Assembly (NCBI GenBank): GCA_902788805.1
Contig: CADALO010000004.1
Coordinates: forward strand, 1-64,000
Reading direction: 5' to 3'
DNA: 64,000 nucleotides
From: an uncultured Bacteroidota bacterium
GTDB taxonomy: Bacteria; Bacteroidota; Bacteroidia; Bacteroidales; P3
Positions within the stretch are counted from its first letter, which is position 1, and each line of letters starts with the position of its first letter. Both the position numbers and the translations under genes were made by a program. This document shows, piece after piece, positions 40,299 through 48,867 of this stretch. The notes under the pieces are model-generated. The model was given only the letters and a program-made list of their open reading frames with translations. It ran no database searches and was not told where the DNA came from.

Positions 40299-41465
40299 CT
40301 AATAGACGTATTCGCCGTTCTCGCTGCGTACGGTGACTTGGGCGTGGTCGCAGGGCTCGCAGTGGCCGATGATTTGGGCGTCGATGTTGAAGCTGCGGGC
40401 TATGTCGATGATGCCTTGTGCGGTGGCCTCGTCGGTGTAGAGCTCCATACGGTGGCCCATATTGAAGACGGTGTACATCTCTTTCCAGTCGGTGCCGCTC
40501 TGCTCGTTGATGAGACGGAACAGCGGCGGGACGGGGAATAGGTTGTCCTTGACTACGTGAAGCTTGTCGATGAAGTGCAGCACTTTGGTTTGGGCGCCGC
40601 CGCTGCAGTGTATCATACCGTCGATTTTGGGGCGATATTCGTCGAGAACGCGGCGTATGACTGGAGCGTAGGTGCGGGTAGGAGAGAGGACCATCTTGCC
40701 GGCATCGACGCCGTCGACTTCGGTGGGGTCGGTGAGGCGTTTGCCGCCGCAATATACCACTTCGTCGGGCAGGTTGTGGTCAAAGCTTTCGGGGAACTGC
40801 TGAGCGTAGTATTTGGCAAAGACGTCGTGGCGTGCCGAGGTCAGGCCGTTGCTGCCCATACCGCCGTTGTATTCGGTCTCGTAGGTGGCTTTGCCGTAGG
40901 AGGCAAGGCCTACGATGACGTTGCCGGGACGGATATGGGCGTTGTCGACTACATCGGCGCGGCGCATACGGGCCGTGACGGTGCTGTCGACGATGATGGT
41001 GCGTACCAGGTCGCCCACGTCGGCTGTCTCGCCGCCGGTCAGGGTGATGCCTATGCCGAGGTCGCGCATCTGTTGCAGGAACTCTTCGGTGCCGTTGATG
41101 ACGGCGCTGATAACCTCGCCAGGAATAAGGCGCTTGTTGCGGCCAATGGTGCTGCTGAGCAGGATGTTGTCGACTGCGCCCACGCACAGCAGGTCGTCGA
41201 GGTTCATCACCACTGCGTCGATGGCAATGCCTTTCCACACGCTAAGGTCGCCGGTCTCTTTCCAGTAGAGGTAGGCCAGCGACGATTTGGTGCCGGCGCC
41301 GTCGGCGTGCATTATGTTGCAGAAGTCGGGGTCGCCGCCCAGAATGTCGGGTATGATTTTGCAGAAAGCCTTGGGATATAGGCCTTTGTCGATGTTTTTG
41401 ATGGCGTTGTGTACGTCTTCTTTGGCAGCCGATACGCCGCGCAGGTTGTATTTCAGAGTATCCAT
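40299..41465 (-). CDS. purM: Phosphoribosylformylglycinamidine cyclo-ligase (AIR synthase)
   Basis: The 388-residue protein is PurM, which closes the imidazole ring in purine synthesis using ATP. Family marks: GVSAAKEDVHNAI, HADGAGTKSSLAY (about 53-65), MNLDDLLCVGA, LTGGETADVGDLV, GLASYGKATYETEYNGGMGS and the C-terminal TVFNMGHRMELY. It is longer than the E. coli enzyme (345), as usual for Bacteroidota. A TACTTTTGC box lies at 41494-41486, 20-30 nt before the start. Confidence 0.92.
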   Translation of the reverse strand: MDTLKYNLRGVSAAKEDVHNAIKNIDKGLYPKAFCKIIPDILGGDPDFCNIMHADGAGTKSSLAYLYWKETGDLSVWKGIAIDAVVMNLDDLLCVGAVDNILLSSTIGRNKRLIPGEVISAVINGTEEFLQQMRDLGIGITLTGGETADVGDLVRTIIVDSTVTARMRRADVVDNAHIRPGNVIVGLASYGKATYETEYNGGMGSNGLTSARHDVFAKYYAQQFPESFDHNLPDEVVYCGGKRLTDPTEVDGVDAGKMVLSPTRTYAPVIRRVLDEYRPKIDGMIHCSGGAQTKVLHFIDKLHVVKDNLFPVPPLFRLINEQSGTDWKEMYTVFNMGHRMELYTDEATAQGIIDIARSFNIDAQIIGHCEPCDHAQVTVRSENGEYVY

Positions 41466-41485
41466 TTTTTACGTTTTATTCGAGT

Positions 41486-41494
41486 GCAAAAGTA
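41486..41494 (-). promoter_or_regulatory. -7 box for purM
   Basis: TACTTTTGC on the minus strand, close upstream of the purM start; no clear -33 element. Confidence 0.5.
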
Positions 41495-41502
41495 CGAATT
41501 TT

Positions 41503-41533
41503 TTGCCGTTTGAAGAAAAAAATGTAATTTTGT
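41503..41533 (+). promoter_or_regulatory. Promoter of the DUF3575-like/PqqD cluster
   Basis: TTG at 41503-41505, a 19-nt spacer and TAATTTTGT at 41525-41533. It is divergent from purM and about 30 nt before the next gene. Confidence 0.7.
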
Positions 41534-41562
41534 ACAATCTAACGATTATCCACTGACACTAT

Positions 41563-42195
41563 ATGAAATTAAAACTCAGTAAAATAGTATTGTCGTTTTG
41601 CCTTGTGACGCTGCTTTTTCCCGCTGCACTCCAAGCGCAAAGCAGTGGTGAGACATTGGGGTTGCGCAACGATTTGAAGGTTACTTTGCTTTCGTTGGGC
41701 AGCGGTTCGACACGCATAACTTACGAGAGAGCCTTCAGCAAGAGAAACAGTGCTGAGCTGACGGTGGGTTTCATCGGAATGGGATGGGATTGGATGAACC
41801 ACACCCGTTCCAAGGGGCTTTTGACCAAGTTTGCCTACAAATGGCGCCTGATTCCGCAGGGTTCGTCACGCAGTTGGCTGGTAGGAATGTACGTAAAGCC
41901 TGAGTTGGTATATGCGCAGTTCGTTTATGGCCCGCAACGAGGCAGAGAAGGAGTGAGGACAAAAGGACGGGGCGATATGTCGTCGACAGCCCCCGAGGAG
42001 ACTCGTCAGTTCGCCCTTCTTGCTGAATGTGGCTACCAACTTCTGTGGGATTGGTTCCTGTTCGATGTCTACTGCGGTCTTGGACCATCGTTTGGGACCG
42101 GAAACAGCAACAATTATTATCACAGTTTTATGCTTTACCCCTCTGACGGACGTCTGGCTTTCACGGCCGGTTTCCGCATAGGTGTGGCCTTTTAA
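41563..42195 (+). CDS. Predicted outer-membrane protein, DUF3575-like
   Basis: The 210-residue protein has a signal peptide (KIVLSFCLVTLLFPAALQA) and a small barrel pattern: LRNDLKVTLLSLGSGSTRIT and YERAFSKRNSAELTVGFIGM, ending AFTAGFRIGVAF. This matches small outer-membrane barrels of the DUF3575 type. It has no enzymatic motif. It is the first gene of a run with pqqD, the HprK-like kinase and the S26-VanZ gene (11-nt gap to pqqD), so it may be part of that cluster's export or surface function. Confidence 0.65.
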   Translation: MKLKLSKIVLSFCLVTLLFPAALQAQSSGETLGLRNDLKVTLLSLGSGSTRITYERAFSKRNSAELTVGFIGMGWDWMNHTRSKGLLTKFAYKWRLIPQGSSRSWLVGMYVKPELVYAQFVYGPQRGREGVRTKGRGDMSSTAPEETRQFALLAECGYQLLWDWFLFDVYCGLGPSFGTGNSNNYYHSFMLYPSDGRLAFTAGFRIGVAF

Positions 42196-42206
42196 ACGTG
42201 TAGGTT

Positions 42207-42473
42207 ATGAGAATTTTACCCAGATATAAAGTCCGTGATGTGGCCGGCGAGGACATTGTTATGGTGCAGGGCCGGAATCCTGGCGATATGACTACGGTCA
42301 TTGCCCTCAACGAGACGTCGCTCTATCTATGGAACAATCTGTATGGCAAGGAGTTCGAGCAATGTGATGTCGCCAAACTGCTCACTGAGCGCTATGACGT
42401 AGATGAAGCGACGGCGATGAAGGATTCGTCCGAGTGGATTGCGACATTGCAGGAACACAACATATTAGGCTGA
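42207..42473 (+). CDS. PqqD family peptide-binding protein
   Basis: The 88-residue protein has the PqqD fold pattern: VRDVAGEDIVMVQ, VIALNETSLYLWNNLYGKEF and AKLLTERYDVDEATAMKDSS. PqqD-like proteins bind the leader of a ribosomally made peptide and present it to a modifying enzyme. No radical SAM enzyme or precursor is seen here. Its stop overlaps the next start (TGATG), so it is translated with the HprK-like kinase. Confidence 0.82.
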   Translation: MRILPRYKVRDVAGEDIVMVQGRNPGDMTTVIALNETSLYLWNNLYGKEFEQCDVAKLLTERYDVDEATAMKDSSEWIATLQEHNILG

Positions 42474-43336
42474 TGGGAGTTGCGCTGTGTGTTGGAGGCC
42501 ATAGGCTCAAGGTTGAAGGCGAATGCGCCGAGCGTTTTTTACGCTTTTACAAAGGTGCGCAACCGTTCATTGTCGACTGTAGCGATGCCGATTGGACGGT
42601 GCGTTACGGCATTGCCTTTGAGCCTGCGACAGACGGCGAGACACTAAACGAATTTACATTCAGTGAGATTAATGCCGACTGCCGGTTCAGACGTTGTGGC
42701 GACGATTATTTCTATGAGATGTACGACTCGGCCAGCGGCTCTCGGCTGATTGCTATGCGTCATCGCTTTGGCAGCGACATTGTCGAGGCGACAGAGTGCA
42801 GCAACGAGTCGGCACTGCGTTTCTCGCTGTGGTTTGCTCTCAGTATGCTCTCGGCAGCATCGCGCCTCACGTTTGTCCACAGCTCGGTGATTGTCCATCA
42901 AGGCCGAGCAGTGCTTTTCCTCGGTGAGTCAGGGACGGGCAAGAGCACGCATACAAGGCTGTGGCTTGGCAGTATACCAGATGCACATCTGCTCAATGAC
43001 GACAGCCCCGTGCTGACCATTGAGGGCGGCCGGCCATACGTTTATGGCAGCCCGTGGAGCGGCAAGACGCCGTGCTATGTGGCTCAGCGATTTCCCTTGG
43101 CGGCCATCGTGCGCCTGTCGCAGGCGAAAGAGAATAGAATGAACAGGCTGTCGATTCCAGGGGCATTGGCGGCGTTGCAGCCCTCGCTGCCGCCGGCACT
43201 GATGCAGGATGAACGCTATGCTGACCTGCTAATCGACATTATTTCGGACACCATTGCAGTGGCACCGGCCTACCATCTGGCTTGCTTGCCAGACGAGGAG
43301 GCGGCACGGCTGAGCTGCAGAACCATTTTCGGATAA
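42473..43336 (+). CDS. HPr kinase-like P-loop protein
   Basis: The 287-residue protein has a C-terminal half like the HPr kinase / PEP carboxykinase fold: FVHSSVIVHQGRAVLFLG, Walker A GESGTGKST (151-159) and LLNDDSPVL (173-181), with YGSPWSGKTP after it. The N-terminal part (1-120) is a divergent beta-rich region. HprK-like proteins without the HPr partner are common in lasso-peptide and PqqD-linked peptide clusters, where they modify a peptide. The start at 42473 is chosen because it overlaps the PqqD stop; an upstream ATG at 42434 would run far into pqqD. Confidence 0.78.
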   Translation: MGVALCVGGHRLKVEGECAERFLRFYKGAQPFIVDCSDADWTVRYGIAFEPATDGETLNEFTFSEINADCRFRRCGDDYFYEMYDSASGSRLIAMRHRFGSDIVEATECSNESALRFSLWFALSMLSAASRLTFVHSSVIVHQGRAVLFLGESGTGKSTHTRLWLGSIPDAHLLNDDSPVLTIEGGRPYVYGSPWSGKTPCYVAQRFPLAAIVRLSQAKENRMNRLSIPGALAALQPSLPPALMQDERYADLLIDIISDTIAVAPAYHLACLPDEEAARLSCRTIFG

Positions 43337-43344
43337 TCTTTGCT

Positions 43345-44148
43345 ATGGTCAGGAAGCGTCTAATGATACCCAATGAAGCCGACAGCTTCATAGTCGACGA
43401 GATGAAGGAACGTCTCGCACAGGGGCTGACGGTGACCATTGCCTTTGGCGGCAGCAGTATGCTGCCTCTGATAGATGGCCGCAGCGATCGTATTGAGCTG
43501 GCTGCTGTTGAAGGCGGTTTGCAACGTGGCGAGGTTTATCTGTTTGTCTATCAGGGGCGCTGTGTTATACACAGGCTTATAAGGATTGACGGCGAGCGAC
43601 TTGTGTTCCGTGGCGATAACTGCAGGAACACAGAGTGCGTGAGCCGCAAGGATGTGCTGGCAAGGCTTGTGGCTGTCGACCATAGCAATGGGACCAGAGA
43701 GGTTTGCGATAGCTATGAGTGGGGGCGTAAGTCCCGTCGTGTCGCGTTGCGGCGAACGCTAATCAATATGCCTTTCAATGTGTTTGGACTCAGGCAGCGC
43801 CGTTGGCAGCGTTGGGTCTATCTGGCCTTGTTGCTGGTGCTTATGTGGGCGCCGGTAAATGGTCTTGGCTTGGAGCTGGACAGCTATTTGCTCCGTATCC
43901 GCCTCGACCACCTGCTGCACGCATCGGTATATGTCCCGTTTGTGTTCTTTATGATGGACCTCGGGCTTGGCAGACGGCGGTGGTTTGTTCCCCACTGGCT
44001 GCTGGGACTTCTGTTTGCTGCCGTCACAGAGTCGGGACAGCTGCTGCTTTTCTACCGTGGATTTGACCCCAGCGACCTTGTCGCCAACTTCATCGGTGTC
44101 TCATTGGGTTGGTTTTTACTTGTGTGCTGGAAGTCTAAAAAACGGTAG
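43345..44148 (+). CDS. S26B signal-peptidase-like domain fused to a VanZ-like domain
   Basis: The 267-residue protein has two parts. Residues 25-100 look like an S26B-type signal peptidase: GGSSMLP with Ser38, VIHRLIRIDGERLVFRGDN with His76 and Asp91, a Ser-His pair as in ER and archaeal enzymes. Residues about 145-262 contain four membrane helices with a VanZ-like arrangement (HLLHASVYVPFVFFMMDLGL; LLFAAVTESGQLLLFYRGFD). The start at 43345, 8 nt after the previous stop, is preferred to the overlapping upstream frame. It probably completes a peptide maturation cluster with PqqD and the kinase; the peptide is not identified. Confidence 0.7.
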   Translation: MVRKRLMIPNEADSFIVDEMKERLAQGLTVTIAFGGSSMLPLIDGRSDRIELAAVEGGLQRGEVYLFVYQGRCVIHRLIRIDGERLVFRGDNCRNTECVSRKDVLARLVAVDHSNGTREVCDSYEWGRKSRRVALRRTLINMPFNVFGLRQRRWQRWVYLALLLVLMWAPVNGLGLELDSYLLRIRLDHLLHASVYVPFVFFMMDLGLGRRRWFVPHWLLGLLFAAVTESGQLLLFYRGFDPSDLVANFIGVSLGWFLLVCWKSKKR

Positions 44149-44205
44149 ATTAAGAGGATAGATGCTGGATGGTGTTTTTGTCTCCGCCATTTGGATTTAT
44201 TTTCG

Positions 44206-44214
44206 TATCTTTGC
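44206..44214 (+). promoter_or_regulatory. -7 box for the GT2 gene
   Basis: TATCTTTGC lies 26 nt before the start at 44240. No TTG is at the ideal distance. Confidence 0.5.
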
Positions 44215-44239
44215 AAATTGTTTTTAAATACTAATGATT

Positions 44240-44965
44240 ATGTCAGATACACTGGTAATTACGCCGACATACAACGAGAAAGAGAATATAGAGAATATTA
44301 TCCGCAAGGTTTTTTCGCTCGAGAAAGAGTTTGATATGCTTATTGTCGAGGACAACTCGCCCGACGGTACGGCCGATATTGTCAAACGCCTTATGCAGGA
44401 ATTTCCAAACCGCCTTTTCATCAAGGAGCGCAAAGGCAAACTTGGCCTGGGCACTGCCTATCTTGACGGTATGCGCTGGGGCAACGAGCACGGCTATGAC
44501 TATATGATTGAGATGGATGCCGACTTCAGCCATAACCCTGACGACCTCATTCGCCTCTATGATGCCTGCTCGACGGGCAAGGGCGACGTGGTGGTTGGAA
44601 GCCGCTATGTCGATGGCAAGATCAGCGTCGTCAACTGGCCTATGGGACGACTGATGATGAGCTACTATGCTTCCAAGTATGTCCGCATAGTGACGGGTAT
44701 GAAGGTATGCGATGCGACGGCTGGCTTTGTGTGCTGGAGCCGCAAGGTGCTGGAGAAGATGAAGTTCGACAAAATCAAATTCGTCGGCTATGCCTTCCAG
44801 ATTGAGATGAAATACACCGCTACACGTCTTGGATTCAAGGTCTACGAAGTTCCTATCATTTTTACCGACCGCGTGCTTGGCACCAGCAAGATGAGTATGA
44901 AGATCTTCAAGGAGGCCTTCTTCGGCGTGTTCAACCTTCGCTTCCGCAACTGGCGCAACTACTGA
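44240..44965 (+). CDS. Polyprenol-phosphate mannose/glucose synthase-like GT2
   Basis: The 241-residue GT2 glycosyltransferase opens VITPTYNEKENIENIIRKVF, has the metal motif EMDADFSHNP near residue 90 and the closing GTSKMSMKIFKEAFFGVF, all as in Dpm1-type synthases. It lacks C-terminal membrane helices. It would charge a polyprenyl phosphate with mannose or glucose, the donor used by GT-C enzymes such as the DUF2723 protein at 940. This link is inference, since the genes are 41 kb apart. The ATG at 44234 adds two residues only. Confidence 0.85.
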   Translation: MSDTLVITPTYNEKENIENIIRKVFSLEKEFDMLIVEDNSPDGTADIVKRLMQEFPNRLFIKERKGKLGLGTAYLDGMRWGNEHGYDYMIEMDADFSHNPDDLIRLYDACSTGKGDVVVGSRYVDGKISVVNWPMGRLMMSYYASKYVRIVTGMKVCDATAGFVCWSRKVLEKMKFDKIKFVGYAFQIEMKYTATRLGFKVYEVPIIFTDRVLGTSKMSMKIFKEAFFGVFNLRFRNWRNY

Positions 44966-45467
44966 TTCTCCTGCTCCGCGAGATCTCGTAGATCTCGTAG
45001 ATTTTGCTGACGAATGGAATTTGATGATATTAAATATCAGGTAAGAGGGGCTGCAATGGAAGTCTATGGACACTTTGGCCCTGGACTGCTGGAATCTGTG
45101 TATGAAAAGGCAATGGTTCGTGAGTTGGAGTTGAGGGGATTGAAAGTAGCATCGCAGGTAAATATCCCCATATTGTACAAAGGGGCTCCTGTGGGTGATG
45201 ACTTACGTATGGATCTGTTGGTGGAAGACGAATTAATAGTGGAACTGAAATCCGTGGAAGAAATAAAAGATGTTCACTACAAACAATTGCGAACTTATCT
45301 TCGGCTGTTGGGCAAAGATGAAGGATTACTAATCAACTTTGGTGAATATGATTTCAAAAAAGGGTTGAGACGTGTGACAATATAATGCCTGCGTAGCCGG
45401 CGCGAGCGAAGCGATGTGCGTAATCTACAAGATCCGCAAGATCTCGCGAGCGCAGCGAGCAGGAGAA
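44966..45467. repeat. GxxExxY gene cassette with terminal inverted repeats
   Basis: The left end (44966-45004) and the right end (45422-45467) are imperfect inverted repeats. Both begin TTCTCCTGCTC when read inward; the right end then has a 9-nt insertion, after which 27 positions align with four differences around CGCGAGATCT, GATCT and GTAGATT. They enclose only the GxxExxY gene. The left repeat starts right after the preceding stop codon at 44965. Confidence 0.85.
45014..45385 (+). CDS. GxxExxY family protein
   Basis: The 123-residue protein matches the GxxExxY family: GPGLLESVYEKAMVRELE with G24, E27 and Y30 in the naming motif. A PD-(D/E)xK-like set is visible: D67 (RMDLLV), E77 and K79 (IVELKSVEE), followed by a conserved tail, YLRLLGKDEGLLINFGEYDF, ending in a basic segment. 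The fold suggests a small nuclease, but activity is not shown. Homologues occur in many copies in some genomes. The gene sits inside terminal inverted repeats. Confidence 0.88.
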   Translation: MEFDDIKYQVRGAAMEVYGHFGPGLLESVYEKAMVRELELRGLKVASQVNIPILYKGAPVGDDLRMDLLVEDELIVELKSVEEIKDVHYKQLRTYLRLLGKDEGLLINFGEYDFKKGLRRVTI

Positions 45468-45505
45468 CAAATAAAGATTAACAGAGTAATAAGATATACA
45501 GAGAT

Positions 45506-47515
45506 ATGAAAAAGATAGTATTGACTTTGGCGGCCTTGATGTGTGCTGCTACGATGATGGCGCAGGAGAAACTCCTGCAGTGGGACCAACTGATGGACCG
45601 CAATCTCTACCCCAAGCGTGAAGCTGTAAGTTTCATCTTCGCGCCCGACGGCAAGACGGTGACTTATTATAAGGGCAAGGAACTGTACGGTTTCGACGGC
45701 AAGAAGGAATTTAAACTCACTGATGTACAGAAAGACTGGCGCAAACCTGCCAACAACGACCCCAAACTTGAAGAGCGTGTCGAGTTGAAGGAGGGCAACC
45801 TCTATGTCGACGGCAAGCTCGTTGAACGCGGTGACGGCTACAACATCGTCCTTGGCGAGAGCGTGCACCGCAATGAGTTTGGCATCGACGGCGGCCTTTT
45901 CTGGTCGCCCAAGGCTTCAAGGCTGGCCTTCTATCGTATGGATCAGAGTATGGTCGTAGACTATCCATTGGTCAACACCAAGGCACGCGAAGCAGAGGTG
46001 CGAAACATCAAGTATCCTATGGCCGGTATGAAAAGCCACGAGGTGACCGTGGGTGTTTGGGACTGCGCTTCGCAGAAGCTTGTGTACCTTAACACTGCCC
46101 GCGACACCAGCGTCCACGAGCGCGAGATGTACCTCACCAACATTGCCTGGAGCCCTGACGAGCAGTATGTGTATATTGCCAAAATCAACCGTGAGCAGAA
46201 CCATATGTGGCTGGAGCAGTACGATGCTGCTACGGGCGACTTTAAGAAGGTGCTCTTCGAGGAGACCAACCCTCGCTATGTGGAGCCCTGCGAGCCGATG
46301 ATTTTCACCCCTAAGGGCGACCAGTTCCTCTGGTACTCAATGCGCGACGGCTACAAACACCTCTACCTCTATAATATGAATGGTACGCTGGTGAAGCAAG
46401 TGACCAGCGGAGAGTACGAGGTTGAGGGCTTTATCCAGTTCGACAAGAAGGGCGAGAATATCTTTATCTATGCCAACAAGGACAACCTCGCCGGCCGCGA
46501 TGCCTATCGTGTGAGTTTGAAGAACGGTATGATGTGGCGCATCACAAATAGTTATGAAGCAAAGTTCTGTGGTACCCATAGTGTCGTGCTCAATGAGGAT
46601 GGCTCTTGTGTGATTGACGCGTACTCTTCTGTGGATGTACCAGCGAGAGCAACCTACTGCACTTTGAAATACAAGTCCAATGGTGATGTCCGGACAGATA
46701 ACAAGCCGCTCTTTGTTGCCGAGAATCCTTTGAAGGACTATGCTATGCCTGGCGTGAAGCTCGGCACCATCAAGGCTGCCGATGGCAAGACTGACCTCTA
46801 CTACCGTCTCATCACTCCTCCCAATATGGAGCAGGGTAAGAAGTATCCGACGCTCGTCTACGTTTATGGTGGCCCTCACTCGCAGCTTGTAACCGACAGC
46901 TGGCTCGGCGGCGGCAACCTCTACTTTATGTTCCTAGCTCAGCAGGGCTATGTGGTTTTCACCGTCGACAATCGTGGTACCGACAACCGTGGCTTCGAGT
47001 TCGAGAGCTGCACCCACCGCCGTCTCGGCGAGATTGAGATGGCCGACCAGATGGAGGGCGTCAAGTTCCTCAAGAGTCTGCCTTACGTCGACCAAGACCG
47101 TATGGGCGTTGAGGGTTGGAGCTTCGGCGGCTTTATGACCATCACGATGAAACTGGCCCATCCCGAGGTCTTCAAGGTGGGTTGTGCCGGTGGTCCTGTC
47201 ATCGACTGGAAGTGGTATGAGATTATGTACGGCGAGCGCTATATGGACACCCCGCAGGAGAACCCCGAGGGTTACGAGGCCAACAGCCTGCTCAACAAGG
47301 CCCAGAACCTCGAAGGACGCCTGCTGGTCATCCAGGGTGCCGAGGACAACACTGTCGTCCCGCAGCACAGCACCGAGTTCATCGAGCGCTGCATCAACAA
47401 CTTCAAACAGGTGGACTATTTTATGTACCCGCACCACGAGCACAACGTCCTCGGTCGTGAGCGCCTGCATCTGTATCAAAAGATGTTCGACTATTACGAA
47501 ACATTTCTCAAGTAG
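45506..47515 (+). CDS. Dipeptidyl peptidase IV-type S9 serine peptidase
   Basis: The 669-residue protein has a signal peptide (KIVLTLAALMCAATMMA), a beta-propeller (about 40-420) and an alpha/beta hydrolase domain. The triad is S539 in GWSFGGFM, D614 in GAEDNTV and H646 in HHEHNV. The propeller has FWSPKASRLAFYRMDQSMV and PMAGMKSHEVTVGVW, as in DPP-IV. It should remove N-terminal dipeptides with Pro or Ala at position two from peptides in the periplasm. Slightly shorter than typical members (about 720). Confidence 0.9.
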   Translation: MKKIVLTLAALMCAATMMAQEKLLQWDQLMDRNLYPKREAVSFIFAPDGKTVTYYKGKELYGFDGKKEFKLTDVQKDWRKPANNDPKLEERVELKEGNLYVDGKLVERGDGYNIVLGESVHRNEFGIDGGLFWSPKASRLAFYRMDQSMVVDYPLVNTKAREAEVRNIKYPMAGMKSHEVTVGVWDCASQKLVYLNTARDTSVHEREMYLTNIAWSPDEQYVYIAKINREQNHMWLEQYDAATGDFKKVLFEETNPRYVEPCEPMIFTPKGDQFLWYSMRDGYKHLYLYNMNGTLVKQVTSGEYEVEGFIQFDKKGENIFIYANKDNLAGRDAYRVSLKNGMMWRITNSYEAKFCGTHSVVLNEDGSCVIDAYSSVDVPARATYCTLKYKSNGDVRTDNKPLFVAENPLKDYAMPGVKLGTIKAADGKTDLYYRLITPPNMEQGKKYPTLVYVYGGPHSQLVTDSWLGGGNLYFMFLAQQGYVVFTVDNRGTDNRGFEFESCTHRRLGEIEMADQMEGVKFLKSLPYVDQDRMGVEGWSFGGFMTITMKLAHPEVFKVGCAGGPVIDWKWYEIMYGERYMDTPQENPEGYEANSLLNKAQNLEGRLLVIQGAEDNTVVPQHSTEFIERCINNFKQVDYFMYPHHEHNVLGRERLHLYQKMFDYYETFLK

Positions 47516-47545
47516 TTATAAAGTAAAGTAGATAAGAATAATAGT

Positions 47546-48160
47546 ATGTTTACTGGCATTATAGAAACGACGGCCAAGGTCGTCAAGATAGAAAAGGAAA
47601 ACACCAACTACCACTTCACGTTAGAGGTGCCGTTCGGCGACGAACTGGCCATTGACCAGAGTATGGCACACGACGGCTGCTGCCTCACGGTGGTGAAGGT
47701 GGACAAGGAAAAGAAACAATATGTAGTCACTGCTATGGACGAGACGATGTTGAAGACCAATCTCGGCACTTGGCAGGTCGGTACAGAGGTCAACGTTGAG
47801 CGTTCGATGCGTATGGACGGCCGTTTCGACGGTCACATCGTCCAGGGTCACGTTGACCAGACCGCTACTTGCACCAAGGTGGTCGACGACAACGGCTCGT
47901 GGCGCTTCTACTTCGAATACGACCAGAAGAACGCACCTTCCATAACCGTACCCAAGGGCTCAATCAGCATCAATGGTGTTAGCCTTACGGTTGTCGACAG
48001 CGAGCCTGGTATGTTCAGCGTGGCAATTATACCCTATACTTATAAGGTTACTAATTTCCATAATTTTAAGCCCGGCACGGTGGTCAACATCGAGTTTGAT
48101 GTCTTCGGCAAATATGTACAGCGCCTGTTAGAACAATATATGGCTGCGAAGAAACAATAG
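47546..48160 (+). CDS. ribE: Riboflavin synthase alpha chain
   Basis: The 204-residue protein has two lumazine-binding repeats, the first starting MFTGIIETTAKVVKIE and the second after MDGRFDGHIVQGHVDQTATC (about residue 95). Both carry the substrate motif (HDGCCLTVVKV; SINGVSLTVVDS). It dismutates two 6,7-dimethyl-8-ribityllumazine into riboflavin. No FMN riboswitch is seen upstream. It ends at a strong terminator. Confidence 0.93.
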   Translation: MFTGIIETTAKVVKIEKENTNYHFTLEVPFGDELAIDQSMAHDGCCLTVVKVDKEKKQYVVTAMDETMLKTNLGTWQVGTEVNVERSMRMDGRFDGHIVQGHVDQTATCTKVVDDNGSWRFYFEYDQKNAPSITVPKGSISINGVSLTVVDSEPGMFSVAIIPYTYKVTNFHNFKPGTVVNIEFDVFGKYVQRLLEQYMAAKKQ

Positions 48161-48177
48161 AATATTGACATTATAAT

Positions 48178-48210
48178 AAAAAAACAGGAGCCGATTGGCT
48201 CCTGTTTTTT
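48178..48210. terminator. Bidirectional terminator after ribE
   Basis: AAAACAGGAGCC (48181-48192) and GGCTCCTGTTTT (48197-48208) form a 12-bp stem with A and T runs. It serves ribE (plus) and the lipoprotein gene (minus). Confidence 0.92.
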
Positions 48211-48225
48211 TATGCTTTTATATGT

Positions 48226-48756
48226 TTATTCCGCTGGAGTGAAGGGGAATTCATAACGGAGCTTGAAGCCGTTGTCTGTTGCTTCTTCGAGCCAGATGCG
48301 CATATACTGGGTGGCGGGATCGTGAATATTCGGGTTGCTGTATGCGTCAAGGTTCTGAGTTCCTTTTGCCTCAACTACATAACCGTGTTTCTCGGTGGCA
48401 GGAGCCGAATTGCCGAAATCGCCAGCGGCGGGAATTTCGTCAATCTTGGCGATGCCTTTAACCTTGCCAGCATCGGCAATTTTTGCACCAGTAGTACAAG
48501 CCATATCGGGCAAACCGGAAATGTTGTGGTTGTTTGTGAGGTTTTCAATGACAAGGCTGCCGTCGCTTAAATAAACTTTAAAATGCAGTTTGTAAGCAGC
48601 TGTAGTGTCGGTGCCATACGAGTCGATCTCGATGAATTCACCATTGTTGAGGGTGATGCCTTCATAGGGCACATCTTCGTCTTTAGGTCCGCAGCTGACC
48701 ATACCGAGAGTCAGCATTGTTGCCATTGCAATGGCTAAAAATCTGAATTTTTTCAT
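48226..48756 (-). CDS. Predicted lipoprotein with peptidyl-prolyl isomerase-like fold unclear
   Basis: The 176-residue lipoprotein has signal peptide FLAIAMATMLTLGMVSC followed by GPKDEDVPYEGITLNNGEFI. The remaining sequence is beta-rich (YKLHFKVYLSDGSLVIENLT, then WLEEATDNGFKLRYEFPF at the end), with no recognised family or catalytic motif. It is probably anchored at the outer membrane. A TATTTTTGC box at 48792-48784 lies 28 nt upstream. It stands alone as a single-gene unit closed by the bidirectional terminator. Confidence 0.65.
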   Translation of the reverse strand: MKKFRFLAIAMATMLTLGMVSCGPKDEDVPYEGITLNNGEFIEIDSYGTDTTAAYKLHFKVYLSDGSLVIENLTNNHNISGLPDMACTTGAKIADAGKVKGIAKIDEIPAAGDFGNSAPATEKHGYVVEAKGTQNLDAYSNPNIHDPATQYMRIWLEEATDNGFKLRYEFPFTPAE

Positions 48757-48783
48757 TGTTTTGTAGGTTTAAATATTTATGAT

Positions 48784-48792
48784 GCAAAAATA
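48784..48792 (-). promoter_or_regulatory. -7 box for the lipoprotein gene
   Basis: TATTTTTGC on the minus strand, 28 nt before the start at 48756. Confidence 0.5.
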
Positions 48793-48867
48793 CACATAAT
48801 TCTTCAAATAGGATTGCTTTTTGCAATAAAAAATCCATTTATTGGGGTAAATGGTTGGAATATAGGA

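Noticed and set aside
40557..41381. 274-codon plus-strand frame opposite purM
   Set aside because: Ala/Val/Gly-rich antisense translation of purM.
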